Shown here piece after piece: positions 1 to 9,441 of a stretch of 64,000 nucleotides of DNA. The stretch covers positions 1,612,001-1,676,000 of the forward strand of contig NZ_CBDCWX010000005.1 in NCBI RefSeq assembly GCF_965223525.1. Reading direction: 5' to 3'. Made by a program: the position numbers and the translations under genes. The DNA comes from Leptofilum sp965223525. Lineage in GTDB: Bacteria; Chloroflexota; Anaerolineae; Promineifilales; Promineifilaceae. A model generated the notes under the pieces. That model was not told the origin of the DNA and ran no database searches. It saw nothing but the letters and a program-made list of their open reading frames with translations. Numbering within the stretch: the first letter of the stretch is position 1; every line of letters starts with the position of its first letter.

Positions 1-88
1 TATTCACAAAATAAAATCGCGCGTAAGTATAGCACAGGACCCCTACCGTCCGGTGACACTACTTAGAATCTGATAATCCAAATAAAAA

Positions 89-113
89 GACCCCCAGCAG
101 GGAGCTGTGGATC
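89..113 (-). terminator. Rho-independent terminator of rmlB
   Basis: Imperfect inverted repeat: GACCCCCAGC at 89-98 pairs with GCTGTGGATC at 104-113, 8 of 10 positions complementary. On the minus strand it is followed by a T run at 84-88. It lies about 75 bases downstream of the rmlB stop. Confidence 0.65.
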
Positions 114-122
114 TTTGTTTAT

Positions 123-170
123 TCTTTATTGCGTATTGCGTAAAACATTCACTACGCAATATTTGTCTAT
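123..170. repeat. Heptamer-type intergenic repeat (TTGCGTA unit)
   Basis: TTGCGTA is repeated, and an inverted copy TACGCAAT follows, so the stretch can fold. It belongs to the same style of low-complexity spacer seen at many other gene junctions in the window. Confidence 0.5.
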
Positions 171-186
171 CCAACTGTGAAAAGTA

Positions 187-1209
187 TTACTGTTCCGTTT
201 CCCAACGATGGCCATACTGCTTCTCGTAATACTCTTTGAACGCGCCGGATTTAATTTTGCGCCACCACCATTCATTTTCGCGGTACCATACGGCCGTTTT
301 CTGCACAGCTTCAGCAGAGGTATGTTGTGGTTCCCAGCCCAGTGCCTTAATTTTGTCAATGTTTAGGCTGTAGCGACGGTCGTGTCCTTCACGGTCTTTG
401 ACATGCTTGATCAGGTCGTGCGGCCGACTGAGCGTTTTTAGCAGAATCTCTACCATCTCCACATTTTCCATCTCTTCGCCCGTGCCGATGTTGTAGGCTT
501 CGCCCAGCACGCCTTTGTGCAGCACCAGGTCAATCGCTTCGCAATGGTCCACCACGTACTGATATTCGCGCATCTGACGGCCGTCTCCATACAGCGGCAG
601 CGGCTCTTCATCAATGGCGTTGGTGGCAAATAGCGGTACGACCTTTTCCGGGTATTGGTACGGGCCAATGTTATTAGAGCCGCGCGTAATGGTTACGGGC
701 AGGCCATAAGTGATGAAGTACGAATTCACTAGCAGATCGCCGCTGGCTTTGCTGGCGGCATACGGACTGCGCGGGTCCAGCTTATCGCCTTCCACGCTGG
801 AATACCCTTCCGGGATGTGGCCATACACCTCATCCGTGGAGATTTGATGGTAGCGCATACCGTGTTTCCTGGCGGCCTCGAGCAAAACGTAAGTGCCGTA
901 CACGCCCGTCTGGATAAACGCATCAGGGTTCATGATGGAGCGATCCACATGCGTTTCGGCCGCAAAGTTGACGATGGTATCGGCATCATATTTCTGGATG
1001 GTTTCCTCAACTTGTTCAGCGTCGCAGATGTCGCCCTGTACAAAGGCGTAGCGCGGATCGTCTTTTACGTCCAGCAGATTGTCCAGATTGCCTGCGTAGG
1101 TGAGCTTGTCGTAGACGATGATGTTGTAATCGTCATATTTGTTGAGCATGTAGAGAACAAAGTTCGCGCCAATAAAACCAGCGCCACCTGTTACGATAAT
1201 ATTTTTCAC
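187..1209 (-). CDS. rmlB: dTDP-glucose 4,6-dehydratase
   Basis: Converts dTDP-glucose to dTDP-4-keto-6-deoxyglucose, the second step of dTDP-L-rhamnose synthesis, in the cytoplasm. The 340 residues form an extended short-chain dehydrogenase: NAD-binding TGGAGFIG at 7-14, a KLTYAGN motif near 35-41, the family signature STDEVYG at 124-130 with its catalytic Thr/Asp/Glu, and active-site YAASK at 150-154. Length fits the family (about 330-360). The start is GTG with AAAGGGG upstream. A terminator hairpin follows the stop. No other rml gene is adjacent; the neighbour across the divergent promoter region is a phosphoesterase. Confidence 0.93.
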   Translation of the reverse strand: MKNIIVTGGAGFIGANFVLYMLNKYDDYNIIVYDKLTYAGNLDNLLDVKDDPRYAFVQGDICDAEQVEETIQKYDADTIVNFAAETHVDRSIMNPDAFIQTGVYGTYVLLEAARKHGMRYHQISTDEVYGHIPEGYSSVEGDKLDPRSPYAASKASGDLLVNSYFITYGLPVTITRGSNNIGPYQYPEKVVPLFATNAIDEEPLPLYGDGRQMREYQYVVDHCEAIDLVLHKGVLGEAYNIGTGEEMENVEMVEILLKTLSRPHDLIKHVKDREGHDRRYSLNIDKIKALGWEPQHTSAEAVQKTAVWYRENEWWWRKIKSGAFKEYYEKQYGHRWETEQ

Positions 1210-1275
1210 GAGTAGACCCCTTTTGTGCTTATTGGTTTCAGATTAAATAGCGGTGCCATTGTAACGAAGGCTATT

Positions 1276-1305
1276 TTCACAGCAAAGGTACGGTTGTGCT
1301 ATACT
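1276..1305 (+). promoter_or_regulatory. Candidate sigma-70-type promoter for the phosphoesterase gene
   Basis: TTCACA at 1276-1281 and TATACT at 1300-1305 with an 18-base spacer lie in the 226-base divergent gap between rmlB and the phosphoesterase. Assigned by eye only. Confidence 0.4.
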
Positions 1306-1435
1306 TTTCCTACTAATTTGCAACGCTTTTGTAACGGCCGTACCAACATCCCAGTGTAATTACGCAATCATTCATATTTTCTTACAATCTATAAATTTCT
1401 TTTTGTGATTTACACAACATTTTGGAGTTCATTAG

Positions 1436-3052
1436 ATGGCGCAAAAATTTAATTACTTGTTTTTGAGCGATTTTCATCTTAGCGAAGGGCGCAATCCGGC
1501 CAACGGGCTGATTCATCGCAACGAAGATTTCTTCCAGGACGTGCCTTTTGCCCAATTTATTGCCCATCACGTAAAACTAAGCCGCCGCGAAACGGCCGTA
1601 GAGTACCACAACATTCCCTGGAAACTGGTCATCAACGGGGACATCTTTGACTTTTTGCAGGTTGTCACGCTGCCGCCAGAAGGCGCAGAGCTTTTCGGGG
1701 TGAAAGGGGTACGCTCACACGCGGACCTGCGCGAAAATGATCGCAAATTTGGCCTCGGCACATCCTCGCCAGAAATTGTGTGGAAAGTAACCCAAATTGC
1801 CAAAGGGCATCCCATCTTTTTTCAGGCACTGGCCTGGTTTATGGCTCAGCCGGGCAATGAGCTGGTGCTGATGAAGGGCAACCACGACATCGAGCTGTAT
1901 TGGCCTGATGTGCAGCTACGAATGCGGCAGTTGTTGCAAAAAGCGTATGAAGGTTGGTGGGAAACGGCCGTACCCAACGACACCCACGCCCTGCTGCCCC
2001 ATTTTGATGACCTTCCCGAAGCCCTCGACCTGGAAAAGCTGCAAAAGCAAGTTAGCTTTCCCCCCGCATTTTTGTATGAGCCGGGGCTGTTTTATGCCGA
2101 ACACGGCTGCCAATTTGAGCCAGCCAACGCCTTCCGCAACTTTGAAGACCCCCGCCTCACCATCACAGATGATTTTCCTGATGCTGACAAATACATCGAG
2201 CTACCGTCCGGCTCCCTCTTTGTGCGCTACTTTTTCAACGACGTGGAGCATATTCACCCCTTCGCCGACAACATGAAGCCGATTTCCCGCTACGTCTTTT
2301 GGCTGCTGCGTCATGCCCCCGGCGAACTCACCACATTTTTATGGACGCTGCTGCCGCAATACCTGCGGGCCCGGCGTGAGGTGAATAAAAAGCTGAAAAA
2401 TCGTGAAGACAAAGCACCCCAACAGGAGATGGAAGACCCATTCTTGAAAGCAATCCATGATATCCAAATTCATAGCCGAGAGTCAGTTTCATCATCTACT
2501 TGGCAAACGGTAGGCCGACTGGTGGGTAGCCTCCTGCTGGTTTTGGTAGTGATTGCGCTTCTGTTTTTAGCGGTTCGGGTGGTTGCTTTGGGGGTTTATT
2601 GGCCCGCGATTATTGCGGTGTTGCTGGCGCTCATTTTTGGGTACACTGCCTCCGGCATGGTGCAATCGCTGGATGATTTACTGGAAGGGCATTATTTGTT
2701 CACCGGGGCTGGCAGCATTGCTCGCTTGCTCAATGGGGGAACCCATCCGGGCTATGGCAGCGTGCGCTACTTTATTTTTGGTCATAATCATGAGGCCAAT
2801 GCGCTCTTGCTGCCGCCCACCGATAAAAATCGGCCAAATTACCGGCAATGGTATGTGAATACGGGGGCTTGGGTGCCAGTGTTTAGCGAATCGGAACGGC
2901 TGCTGCGGGAGGACGAGCAGCTCACGTTTTTGCGGCTGGTGCCGGGGCGTGTGCAGCACGGCGACGAGGCCAAGAACAAAGATATACCGGAACTGCTGCA
3001 ATGGTCTGCCCAGGCAAACGCACCGATGCCCGTGCGCCTTTTTGGTGAATGA
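1436..3052 (+). CDS. Membrane-anchored calcineurin-like metallophosphoesterase
   Basis: Predicted metal-dependent phosphohydrolase; the substrate is unknown. The metallophosphoesterase motifs appear in order: SDFH at 11-14, NGD at 67-69, GNHD at 148-151, and GHNHE in the C-terminal third. Two hydrophobic stretches at about 363-410 split the domain, so it is probably membrane attached. The N-terminal half recalls UDP-2,3-diacylglucosamine pyrophosphatase-like enzymes, but the protein is about twice as long and no lipid A genes are nearby, so that role is not claimed. The ATG follows GGAG. The 3' end abuts the convergent nudC stop with no gap, so no terminator separates them. Confidence 0.8.
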   Translation: MAQKFNYLFLSDFHLSEGRNPANGLIHRNEDFFQDVPFAQFIAHHVKLSRRETAVEYHNIPWKLVINGDIFDFLQVVTLPPEGAELFGVKGVRSHADLRENDRKFGLGTSSPEIVWKVTQIAKGHPIFFQALAWFMAQPGNELVLMKGNHDIELYWPDVQLRMRQLLQKAYEGWWETAVPNDTHALLPHFDDLPEALDLEKLQKQVSFPPAFLYEPGLFYAEHGCQFEPANAFRNFEDPRLTITDDFPDADKYIELPSGSLFVRYFFNDVEHIHPFADNMKPISRYVFWLLRHAPGELTTFLWTLLPQYLRARREVNKKLKNREDKAPQQEMEDPFLKAIHDIQIHSRESVSSSTWQTVGRLVGSLLLVLVVIALLFLAVRVVALGVYWPAIIAVLLALIFGYTASGMVQSLDDLLEGHYLFTGAGSIARLLNGGTHPGYGSVRYFIFGHNHEANALLLPPTDKNRPNYRQWYVNTGAWVPVFSESERLLREDEQLTFLRLVPGRVQHGDEAKNKDIPELLQWSAQANAPMPVRLFGE

Positions 3053-3901
3053 TTAGCTATTCGCTGCAACAAACGCATCCACCAACCGCCGGGCAATGCT
3101 CATGCTGGAGGGTAAATTGGGGAGCGTGTCTACCGTAAACCATTGGGCATCTTCAATTTCTTCTTCTTCTAGCACAATGTCGCCGCTGGCGTATTCAGCC
3201 GTATAGCCGACCATGAGCGAATTGGGGAAGGGCCACGGCTGGCTGCCAAAGTAACGCACGTTTTTCAACCGAATCCCCACTTCTTCAAACACTTCCCGAT
3301 GCACACACTCTTCTAACGTTTCGCCCGGCTCCACGAAGCCTGCCAACACGCTGTACCAACCTTTCCGCCAACGGCCGTTTCTCGCCAAAAGCAAATGAGG
3401 CACACTATCAATCACCCTGTCTACCCGCACAATAATGGCTGGGGAAATGCGTGGGTAGGTGGTGAGGCCGCAGTTAGGGCACTTTTTAGCGCGTTCGTAA
3501 CTCAGGATTTCGTTGGGGGTGGCGCAGCGGCTGCAAAATTGGTGCGTGCGATCCCAATCAATAATTTGCACGGCGCGGCCTGCTAGCCACAGATGATCCA
3601 TAGGCAGGCGATTAAACAGTTGCCGCAAACCGGTAAACTGCGTTCCCGTTGGCGGCTCGGTTTCTTCGGCAACCTCGGCGGCGTAACAGTGGGTTACGGC
3701 CGTTTCCCCCTCAATCTTGCCCAAATAATGCTGCCGCAACAGGGCGAGGTTGTGGTTGCCGGTTGGGAGGGCGGCCGTCTCGGCCGTTGCCGTTTCGCCA
3801 TGATCAACCACCAGCAGTTCACTGCCACGAAAGATAAACCAAAAGGCAGACGTGATTTCTTCGGTTGGCGGGATGACGGATGGCGCGAATGGTAAGTTCA
3901 T
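3053..3901 (-). CDS. nudC: NAD(H) pyrophosphatase / RNA deNADding Nudix hydrolase
   Basis: Hydrolyses NADH to NMNH and AMP and, in characterised homologues, removes NAD caps from RNA. The 282 residues show an N-terminal NudC-type domain, a four-cysteine zinc ribbon (CSRC and CPNC pairs at about 122-145), a Nudix box of the form G-x5-E-x7-REVFEEVG at about 190-211, and SQPWPFP after it, which separates NudC from other Nudix enzymes. The ATG is preceded by GGAG. It is convergent with the phosphoesterase, and both its flanks carry repeats rather than partner genes. Confidence 0.93.
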   Translation of the reverse strand: MNLPFAPSVIPPTEEITSAFWFIFRGSELLVVDHGETATAETAALPTGNHNLALLRQHYLGKIEGETAVTHCYAAEVAEETEPPTGTQFTGLRQLFNRLPMDHLWLAGRAVQIIDWDRTHQFCSRCATPNEILSYERAKKCPNCGLTTYPRISPAIIVRVDRVIDSVPHLLLARNGRWRKGWYSVLAGFVEPGETLEECVHREVFEEVGIRLKNVRYFGSQPWPFPNSLMVGYTAEYASGDIVLEEEEIEDAQWFTVDTLPNLPSSMSIARRLVDAFVAANS

Positions 3902-3916
3902 AGTTGCTCCGGGAGT

Positions 3917-3976
3917 GGTAATTTGTAATTAGAAATGGGTAATTGTCCACAAATTACCCAATTACCCAATTATGGG
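3917..3976. repeat. Heptamer-type repeat (GGTAATT / AATTACC)
   Basis: Repeated GGTAATT-like units face AATTACCC units, giving a foldable AT-rich spacer between nudC and the next gene. It runs into the last codon of that gene. Same word family as the perfect palindrome at 58721-58764. Confidence 0.6.
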
Positions 3977-4926
3977 TAAGAGGAGGGTGTATTGGTCGGT
4001 GCGGGAGATGTAGGGCCGGGGTAGCCGCTGCCCGGTGTGGCGGTGACAAATGATGCACTCGTGGGGGTGGGGTCGGTTGGCTCGCTGCCGGGCGTTCTGG
4101 TGGCAGTAGGTGTTGATGTGGGTGTGGCTGTGCCGGGAACGGCCGTTGGCGTGCCAGGGCCGGGCGTGGGGGTGTTGGTGGCTGTGGCTAGACTGGTTGG
4201 GGTGAAGGTGGGGTTGCCAGGAACGGCCGTGCCAGCAATAGTCGGCGTGCCAACAGGGGTATTCACAATCACCGTGCTTACAATTGTCACGTTGGGGATG
4301 GGCGTGCCGACGAGCGGGGGTTGCGTGCCGTCGGGCGGCGTTGTGGGGGTGCCGGTGCCAGGGAAAGGCGGTGGCGTGACGGACAAAACGCCAACCGGGG
4401 TTGCTGTGCCTGCCACCAGCGGATTTGGCTCGATGATTTGCTCAACTTCCAAATACCACAGCCCGCGATCTGGCTCTTTGCCGCAGCCTGCCGGGCCGGG
4501 GTAACGCCGCCAAATGCCAATCACTGTCATGGGCGTGTTGGGTGGCACTAGCGGCAGCACAATCGTCTCAAATCCGGTGGCGTTGAGCTGCAACCCATCT
4601 GCCACCAGCCCCCACTGAATGCGCGGCCCGCTAAATTGGGCGCAATTCACTGGCTCTAGCTGCAAATAGTTGCCGCTAACGCGAATGCGCTGGTTGACAT
4701 AATCGGAGGGGCTATCGTTCAAGGCGTCAAACTCAACGACAATAGCTTCGGGATTGAGGGTGCTGTTGGGGGATACGGCCGTATCTTGCCAACTCTTCAA
4801 CGGGCGCGAGCCACTAAACGTGATCACCAGCCAAACCAGCAGCACCAAAGCCAAACCAGCCAGCACCCACCACCAGCGGGCTGCTGTTGTAGTTTGTTCG
4901 ATTTCTTGGTTGGCTTGTTCACTCAT
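3970..4926 (-). CDS. Membrane-anchored protein with Thr/Pro-rich C-terminal tail
   Basis: Function unknown. A short cytoplasmic N-terminus is followed by one TM segment at about 18-39, an extracytoplasmic segment of about 130 residues carrying two cysteines, and then a low-complexity tail of about 140 residues rich in Thr, Pro and Gly ('TPT' type), probably a wall-spanning or glycosylated stalk. Such tails are common on surface proteins of Anaerolineae. The ATG at 4926 is chosen over a TTG four codons upstream. The stop overlaps an intergenic repeat. It may be secreted-face but there is no enzymatic motif. Confidence 0.7.
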   Translation of the reverse strand: MSEQANQEIEQTTTAARWWWVLAGLALVLLVWLVITFSGSRPLKSWQDTAVSPNSTLNPEAIVVEFDALNDSPSDYVNQRIRVSGNYLQLEPVNCAQFSGPRIQWGLVADGLQLNATGFETIVLPLVPPNTPMTVIGIWRRYPGPAGCGKEPDRGLWYLEVEQIIEPNPLVAGTATPVGVLSVTPPPFPGTGTPTTPPDGTQPPLVGTPIPNVTIVSTVIVNTPVGTPTIAGTAVPGNPTFTPTSLATATNTPTPGPGTPTAVPGTATPTSTPTATRTPGSEPTDPTPTSASFVTATPGSGYPGPTSPAPTNTPSSYP

Positions 4927-4977
4927 AAAAAATTGCAATCAAAATATATAGATTTACACAATGGCAGTTTTTGTTGT

Positions 4978-5508
4978 TTATTTGCGAAAATCAAGTTCTA
5001 CTTGATTTCTGCGCCTTATCCACTCTCTCTGAAAAACTTCGAACCCCCTTCTCTCTACATCGTCGAAAGGTTTTTTAGGCTTTGCTTTTTCATAAAAATC
5101 AGATATTTGATCTGAAAAAGCACAAATCGAAGTTTTCCAATCGGCTGATGAAACATTTTTTTCTTGCCCATTTTCAGTCTTGATCAAAATATCGCTGTCG
5201 CGATGAATTACATCAAAATTAATTCCATTTGGACATTCCACAATAAAACAATCATTGCTTTTTTCATCTTGGTACATTGCATGACCACAGCATGGGAAAA
5301 GGTGATCGCCGACTGGGGATTCTGAAGTGTGTGATTTAGATAAAGTTCTCAAAAGATGTAGGGCTGCTGCACTTACACACCAGTTTCCATCGTCAGGAGA
5401 AACAATCACCAAGTCACCGATAGAGAACTCAACAGAACCATGAGCGCATAAATCAATCGTTTCATCTTTTGTTATCCAATTAAGGTTGTGTGCTGTTAAA
5501 GTAATCAT
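4978..5508 (-). CDS. Hypothetical protein, AT-rich orphan
   Basis: Not recognised. The 176-residue soluble protein has a central Cys-rich patch (PCCGHAM near 73-79, then CFIVECPNG) and a charged C-terminus rich in Arg and Lys. Base composition is clearly AT-richer than its neighbours and the gene holds no copy of the ACGGCCGT palindrome, both suggesting acquisition by transfer. Size and composition recall immunity-type proteins of polymorphic toxin systems, but no toxin is adjacent, so this is only a suggestion. It sits 9 bases downstream of nothing functional and just 3' of the BatA-like gene. Confidence 0.6.
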   Translation of the reverse strand: MITLTAHNLNWITKDETIDLCAHGSVEFSIGDLVIVSPDDGNWCVSAAALHLLRTLSKSHTSESPVGDHLFPCCGHAMYQDEKSNDCFIVECPNGINFDVIHRDSDILIKTENGQEKNVSSADWKTSICAFSDQISDFYEKAKPKKPFDDVERRGFEVFQREWIRRRNQVELDFRK

Positions 5509-5517
5509 TTAGACGAT

Positions 5518-7413
5518 TCATCTTCGGATACGATTAATTACAGAAATTGGTGGCAATTTTGGCCAGCGAGTGCCGCGATAGTGAACCCACCACTCCAAAA
5601 TGAGCACGGCCACGGCGATGACTAGCAGCCAGGGCCATAGTTCGCGCTGGCCGACGTCGCCTTCATCTTCGGTTTCAACTTGCGTTTGCCCCACAACCAA
5701 ATCTGCCACTGGCAAAATCCGAGATTCTGCTGGGCTAAATAGATTCACGGCAAAGCTGCCTGCGGGTCGGTCTGCCGCCGCGTCGCGCAGCAAGACGGTG
5801 TACAGACCCGGTGCGTCCGTCTCAGTGAAGAACAAATCTTCCTCGCCCACTTCGGCCGTCCAGCGACTGCCATCTGGTTTTTGTACGAGAACGGCCGTAC
5901 TGCTCGCCCCCGGCACCACCGCCACCGGATCACCGGGCTGGAGTCCCGTGGGGGCATCAAAGGCGCGTCCGGGGCTGAGCCAGCCTGTAATATTAGCCAT
6001 TAAGATGGGAAATGCAATTTGCAGCGGCAGGTCAGAATCTCGCAAATCAAAGGTGAGTAGGGCAATCCGGTAGCCGCCGCTCTCCCCGATTTGCACCAGC
6101 GGCCCGCCTTCTGCCGCCACCAACGTTTGCGCCCACGGGGCAGACACCCGCTGCGCTTGCAGCACATCCACCTCGCTCCACTCCACAAATTGCAGCAGCG
6201 GCGACTCCTCCAGCCGCGTGGTAATCGTGTTGGAAAATGCGCCCGTCACGCTAAACAGCCCGCCTTCGCCGCCCGCCTGCGGATTGATGATGAGCATATC
6301 GGCGGCAGGTGGCGGCTCCGGCAGCGGCACGCCGTCGAAGATGACGAAATCGTAATCAAATGTTTCGGCGTCGAGTAAATCGCTGCCGGGCGGCACTTTA
6401 AACGCCTCGATGCCGGGCAGAACGGTGAACACCTGCTCCAAAAAGAGATTCCCCTCCGTCACCAGCAGAGTGCGATTGCTCACGCCCCCCTCGTGGACGG
6501 CCCAGGCTACGTCGTCCAGCAGCAAAAAATCACCTTCATTTTCGCTGAGGTGAGCGCGGATGGTGGCCGTGCCGGGCGGCAAATCCCAGGTGACGTTGAC
6601 GCTGCTGCCCGCTGGCACCGTCAGGCGGCGGGAGTCGAACAGCGTGCCGTCCAAGTCGATGCTCAGCAGCGTTTCGCGGTCAATCAGCCCCTCGTTTTGC
6701 ACGCTGGCAAAGAGCTGGATGCTGCCTTCTAATTCGCGTGTGGCCAGAGCGGTGATGGCTAAATTCTCTCCGCTCTCGCCAATTGGTAAATAAATTGATT
6801 CGACAGGCAGAGGCGGCAAATCATCGGGTAAGCCCCCGTCAGAGATGATGACGATACGGCCGTCCCTGAAACCCTGCGCCGCCCCGGTAGCCAATGCAAA
6901 AGCAGCGTTCCAGGCAGCATCAGCCGGGTCAGGCTGTACGATTTCGAGGGCGCGTCGGAGCTGGGTGCGATCGTTGGTGGCGGCAGCCAGCACGGTAGGC
7001 GTTTGACCCACTTTGATCAGCGTCATCTGGCTGTCCCCGCCCAGATCGCTAATCAATCGGGCAACTTCCGCCTTGGCGGCATCAAATCGGGTTGGCTCCA
7101 CGTCGGCAGCCTGCATCGAGGCAGAGGCATCGAGCAAAACGACCACGCTGCCGCTGATGATGGACGGTGTGGGTAGAAACGGCCGGGCCAGTGCAAACAC
7201 TAGTGCGACCAAAATAATCAGTTGCAGGATGAGGAGCAAATTGCGGCGGAGCTTTTGCCAGGGGGCGTTAGCCTCGCGGTCACGCAGCAGCTTTTGCCAA
7301 AGTAGGGTACTGCTCACCATCACCTCGCGCCGCCGCAGCCGCAGCATGTACAAGATGATAATTGGTGCGGCCAGCAGGCCTAGCAGCAGGAAGAGGGGAG
7401 TTAAAAAAGACAC
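5518..7413 (-). CDS. BatA-like protein with von Willebrand factor A domain
   Basis: Membrane protein of the aerotolerance (Bat) type, thought to work with MoxR ATPases in envelope or protein-complex maturation. The N-terminus has the BatA double TM (about 5-25 and 58-78) and a Leu/Arg-rich linker. A VWA domain follows, with MIDAS-like DASAS at 95-99, then a periplasmic region of about 350 residues and a final TM near 600. Length 631. It is the last gene of the block MoxR, DUF58, BatA, with only one base between it and the DUF58 gene, so the pair is surely cotranscribed. Confidence 0.85.
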   Translation of the reverse strand: MSFLTPLFLLLGLLAAPIIILYMLRLRRREVMVSSTLLWQKLLRDREANAPWQKLRRNLLLILQLIILVALVFALARPFLPTPSIISGSVVVLLDASASMQAADVEPTRFDAAKAEVARLISDLGGDSQMTLIKVGQTPTVLAAATNDRTQLRRALEIVQPDPADAAWNAAFALATGAAQGFRDGRIVIISDGGLPDDLPPLPVESIYLPIGESGENLAITALATRELEGSIQLFASVQNEGLIDRETLLSIDLDGTLFDSRRLTVPAGSSVNVTWDLPPGTATIRAHLSENEGDFLLLDDVAWAVHEGGVSNRTLLVTEGNLFLEQVFTVLPGIEAFKVPPGSDLLDAETFDYDFVIFDGVPLPEPPPAADMLIINPQAGGEGGLFSVTGAFSNTITTRLEESPLLQFVEWSEVDVLQAQRVSAPWAQTLVAAEGGPLVQIGESGGYRIALLTFDLRDSDLPLQIAFPILMANITGWLSPGRAFDAPTGLQPGDPVAVVPGASSTAVLVQKPDGSRWTAEVGEEDLFFTETDAPGLYTVLLRDAAADRPAGSFAVNLFSPAESRILPVADLVVGQTQVETEDEGDVGQRELWPWLLVIAVAVLILEWWVHYRGTRWPKLPPISVINRIRR

Positions 7414-7414
7414 G

Positions 7415-8305
7415 CTATTTGACGACGCCCTTTACGCGCAAAGTCTGCATGACGAGCTTTTCCCAGGGTAAATCGGTGGTGAGGGGGATGTAGTGGATGT
7501 GCCGGTTGGCACAGTAGGTGGCGATTTCGGTTTGCCACGCTTGCAGCCGCTCTCGGTATAAATCCAGCGTGGTTGGATCTAGCGTAATCTCTGCATCCGC
7601 GCCCGTTTCGATGTCTACCAGCTTCAAATCGCCCGTCACGGGTGGTTCCATCTCATCGGGACTGAGCAGGTGAATGAGGCCAACTTCGTAACCACGGGCT
7701 TGCAGGGCATTGAGGCCTTCCTGGTAGCCATTGGGAGAAAGCAAATCGCTGAGAACAAAGAGCAGGCCGGGTCGCCGCCCTCGCAGCGCGTAATTTTTAA
7801 GCGATTGATTCAAATCGGTAATGCCCTCGCCGCTGCCGGTTTCCAGAAATTGCAGCAAGCGCAGCGAGTTTTGCTGACCACGAAATGGCCCCCAGGTATG
7901 GTCGCCTCCGCTGCTGAGGAGGGTAACGGCCGTTAAGTCCCCAGCAGCCAACCCAATATGTCCTAACGCCCCAGCCAGCCGCAACGCATAAGCTAACTTG
8001 TTCTCCGATTGTTCACCGTCATCCGGCCAATTCATGCTGGCGCTGGCATCAACGAGCAGGTGGATGGCTAAATCTTCCTCTTCTTCGAGCAGCTTGATGA
8101 ACGGCCGTTCCAGCCGTGCATACACATTCCAATCTAGCCGCCGCAGGTCGTCGCCTTTGGTGTAGTTGCGGTAATCGGCAAACTCAATGGAGGTACCGCG
8201 CTTGCTGCTGCGCCGATCCCCCTTCATCACGCCAACGCGCACGCGCTCGGCCACGAGGGTAAGCTGTTCCAGTTTGCGTAGGGTGGTTTCGTCAAATATG
8301 GGCAT
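7415..8305 (-). CDS. DUF58 domain protein
   Basis: Partner of MoxR-type ATPases with a VWA-like fold in its C-terminal half; the molecular role is unsettled. The 296 residues show the family signature around GDDLRRLDW (51-59) followed by DASAS at 86-90. The start at 8305 is preferred because the 11 extra codons to 8338 are a translated intergenic inverted repeat. It lies between moxR (upstream) and the BatA-like gene (one base downstream), the usual order for this locus. Confidence 0.88.
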   Translation of the reverse strand: MPIFDETTLRKLEQLTLVAERVRVGVMKGDRRSSKRGTSIEFADYRNYTKGDDLRRLDWNVYARLERPFIKLLEEEEDLAIHLLVDASASMNWPDDGEQSENKLAYALRLAGALGHIGLAAGDLTAVTLLSSGGDHTWGPFRGQQNSLRLLQFLETGSGEGITDLNQSLKNYALRGRRPGLLFVLSDLLSPNGYQEGLNALQARGYEVGLIHLLSPDEMEPPVTGDLKLVDIETGADAEITLDPTTLDLYRERLQAWQTEIATYCANRHIHYIPLTTDLPWEKLVMQTLRVKGVVK

Positions 8306-8310
8306 GGAAG

Positions 8311-8353
8311 ATTGGAGATTAGAGATTGGGCGATTCATTTAATCTCCAATCTC
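8311..8353. repeat. Inverted heptamer-type repeat (GGAGATT)
   Basis: Units of GGAGATT/GAGATTG face TAATCTCCAATCTC, so the spacer between moxR and the DUF58 gene can fold as a hairpin. The apparent longer DUF58 reading frame is only translation of this repeat. Confidence 0.6.
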
Positions 8354-8360
8354 AAAAAAA

Positions 8361-9353
8361 TTATTCTTTTGGGATCGCCTGTAGCAAATCGGCAATCACG
8401 TTGTCGGTTTGGATGCCTTCAGCTTGGCCTTCAAAGTTGAGCAGAAGGCGGTGGCGCAGGGCGGCGGGAGCAACTGTGGCTACATCATCGAAACTGACAT
8501 TGAGACGGCCGTCCAATAGCGCAGATATTTTCCCACCCAACACCAAAGCTTGCGCCCCACGCGGGCTGGAGCCATAGCGCACGTACTGTTCCACCAACGG
8601 CGCAGGGCTACCGCCCGGATGCGTGGCAACGACTAGCTGGCTGATGTATTCACTCACATGGCTGGGAATGGGCACCTGCCGCGCCAATGCTTGCATGGCG
8701 ATGAGTCGCTCACCGTCGGCGGCCACACCTGCCGTGGGCGTGTTTTTGCCCGTGGTGCGCGCCAAAATCTCTGTTAGCTCATCGGCAGAAGGGAAGGGGA
8801 CGTTAATTTTGAAGAGGAAGCGATCTAGCTGCGCCTCTGGCAGCGGGTAGGTGCCTTCTTGCTCGATGGGATTTTGCGTCGCCAAAACAAAAAATGGTTC
8901 TGGCAAGGCGTAAGTGTGGTTGGCAACCGTCACCGTTTTTTCCTGCATGGCTTCCAGCATGGCGGACTGTGTTTTGGGCGTGGCGCGATTGATTTCGTCG
9001 GCCAAAATCAGGTTGGCAAAGACTGGCCCTTGTTGAAAGCGAAACGCGCGACGGCCGTCTGCTTCTTCCATGATTTCGGTACCGGTGATGTCCGCAGGCA
9101 TCAGGTCGGGGGTGAACTGGATGCGGCTGAATTCCAGCTTGAGCACCTGCCCCAGCGTGCGGATGAGCATCGTTTTGCCCAGCCCCGGCACGCCTTCTAG
9201 CAGCACATGCCCGCCGCTCAGAATGCCCACCAGCACATGCCGCACCACATCCGCCTGCCCGACGATAACTTTGCCGACTTCATTTTCAATGTTTGCTGCT
9301 GTCTCTCGAAAATCTGCTACCGAAAGTTCAGCCAACGCTGCGTCATCAATCAT
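8361..9353 (-). CDS. MoxR-family AAA+ ATPase
   Basis: Chaperone-like ATPase expected to act on the DUF58 and VWA proteins encoded directly downstream. The 330 residues carry Walker A GVPGLGKT at 54-61, Walker B LILADE at about 115-120, sensor-1 ATQNP, and the C-terminal lid typical of the AAA_3 plus lid pair. Length matches the family. An AT-rich orphan gene stands just upstream, so the operon start may be at this gene or farther up. Confidence 0.93.
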   Translation of the reverse strand: MIDDAALAELSVADFRETAANIENEVGKVIVGQADVVRHVLVGILSGGHVLLEGVPGLGKTMLIRTLGQVLKLEFSRIQFTPDLMPADITGTEIMEEADGRRAFRFQQGPVFANLILADEINRATPKTQSAMLEAMQEKTVTVANHTYALPEPFFVLATQNPIEQEGTYPLPEAQLDRFLFKINVPFPSADELTEILARTTGKNTPTAGVAADGERLIAMQALARQVPIPSHVSEYISQLVVATHPGGSPAPLVEQYVRYGSSPRGAQALVLGGKISALLDGRLNVSFDDVATVAPAALRHRLLLNFEGQAEGIQTDNVIADLLQAIPKE

Positions 9354-9441
9354 AAAAACCTCTTACTTTCTCTCGTTTCCACGCCAAATGTGGAACGAAC
9401 TGTGATATTCATTAACCGATCATTTCCAAATGTACGTTTTG

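Noticed and set aside
265..272. IEHILPQN in the 31616 gene as proof of DUF1524 HNH nuclease
   Set aside because: The residue numbers given refer to the protein (265-272); the following conserved DUF1524 residues are missing, so only the PD-(D/E)XK-like core is retained as a hint.
126..359. Open frame on the minus strand overlapping rmlB
   Set aside because: It lies in another frame of a well-supported gene and in the downstream repeat.
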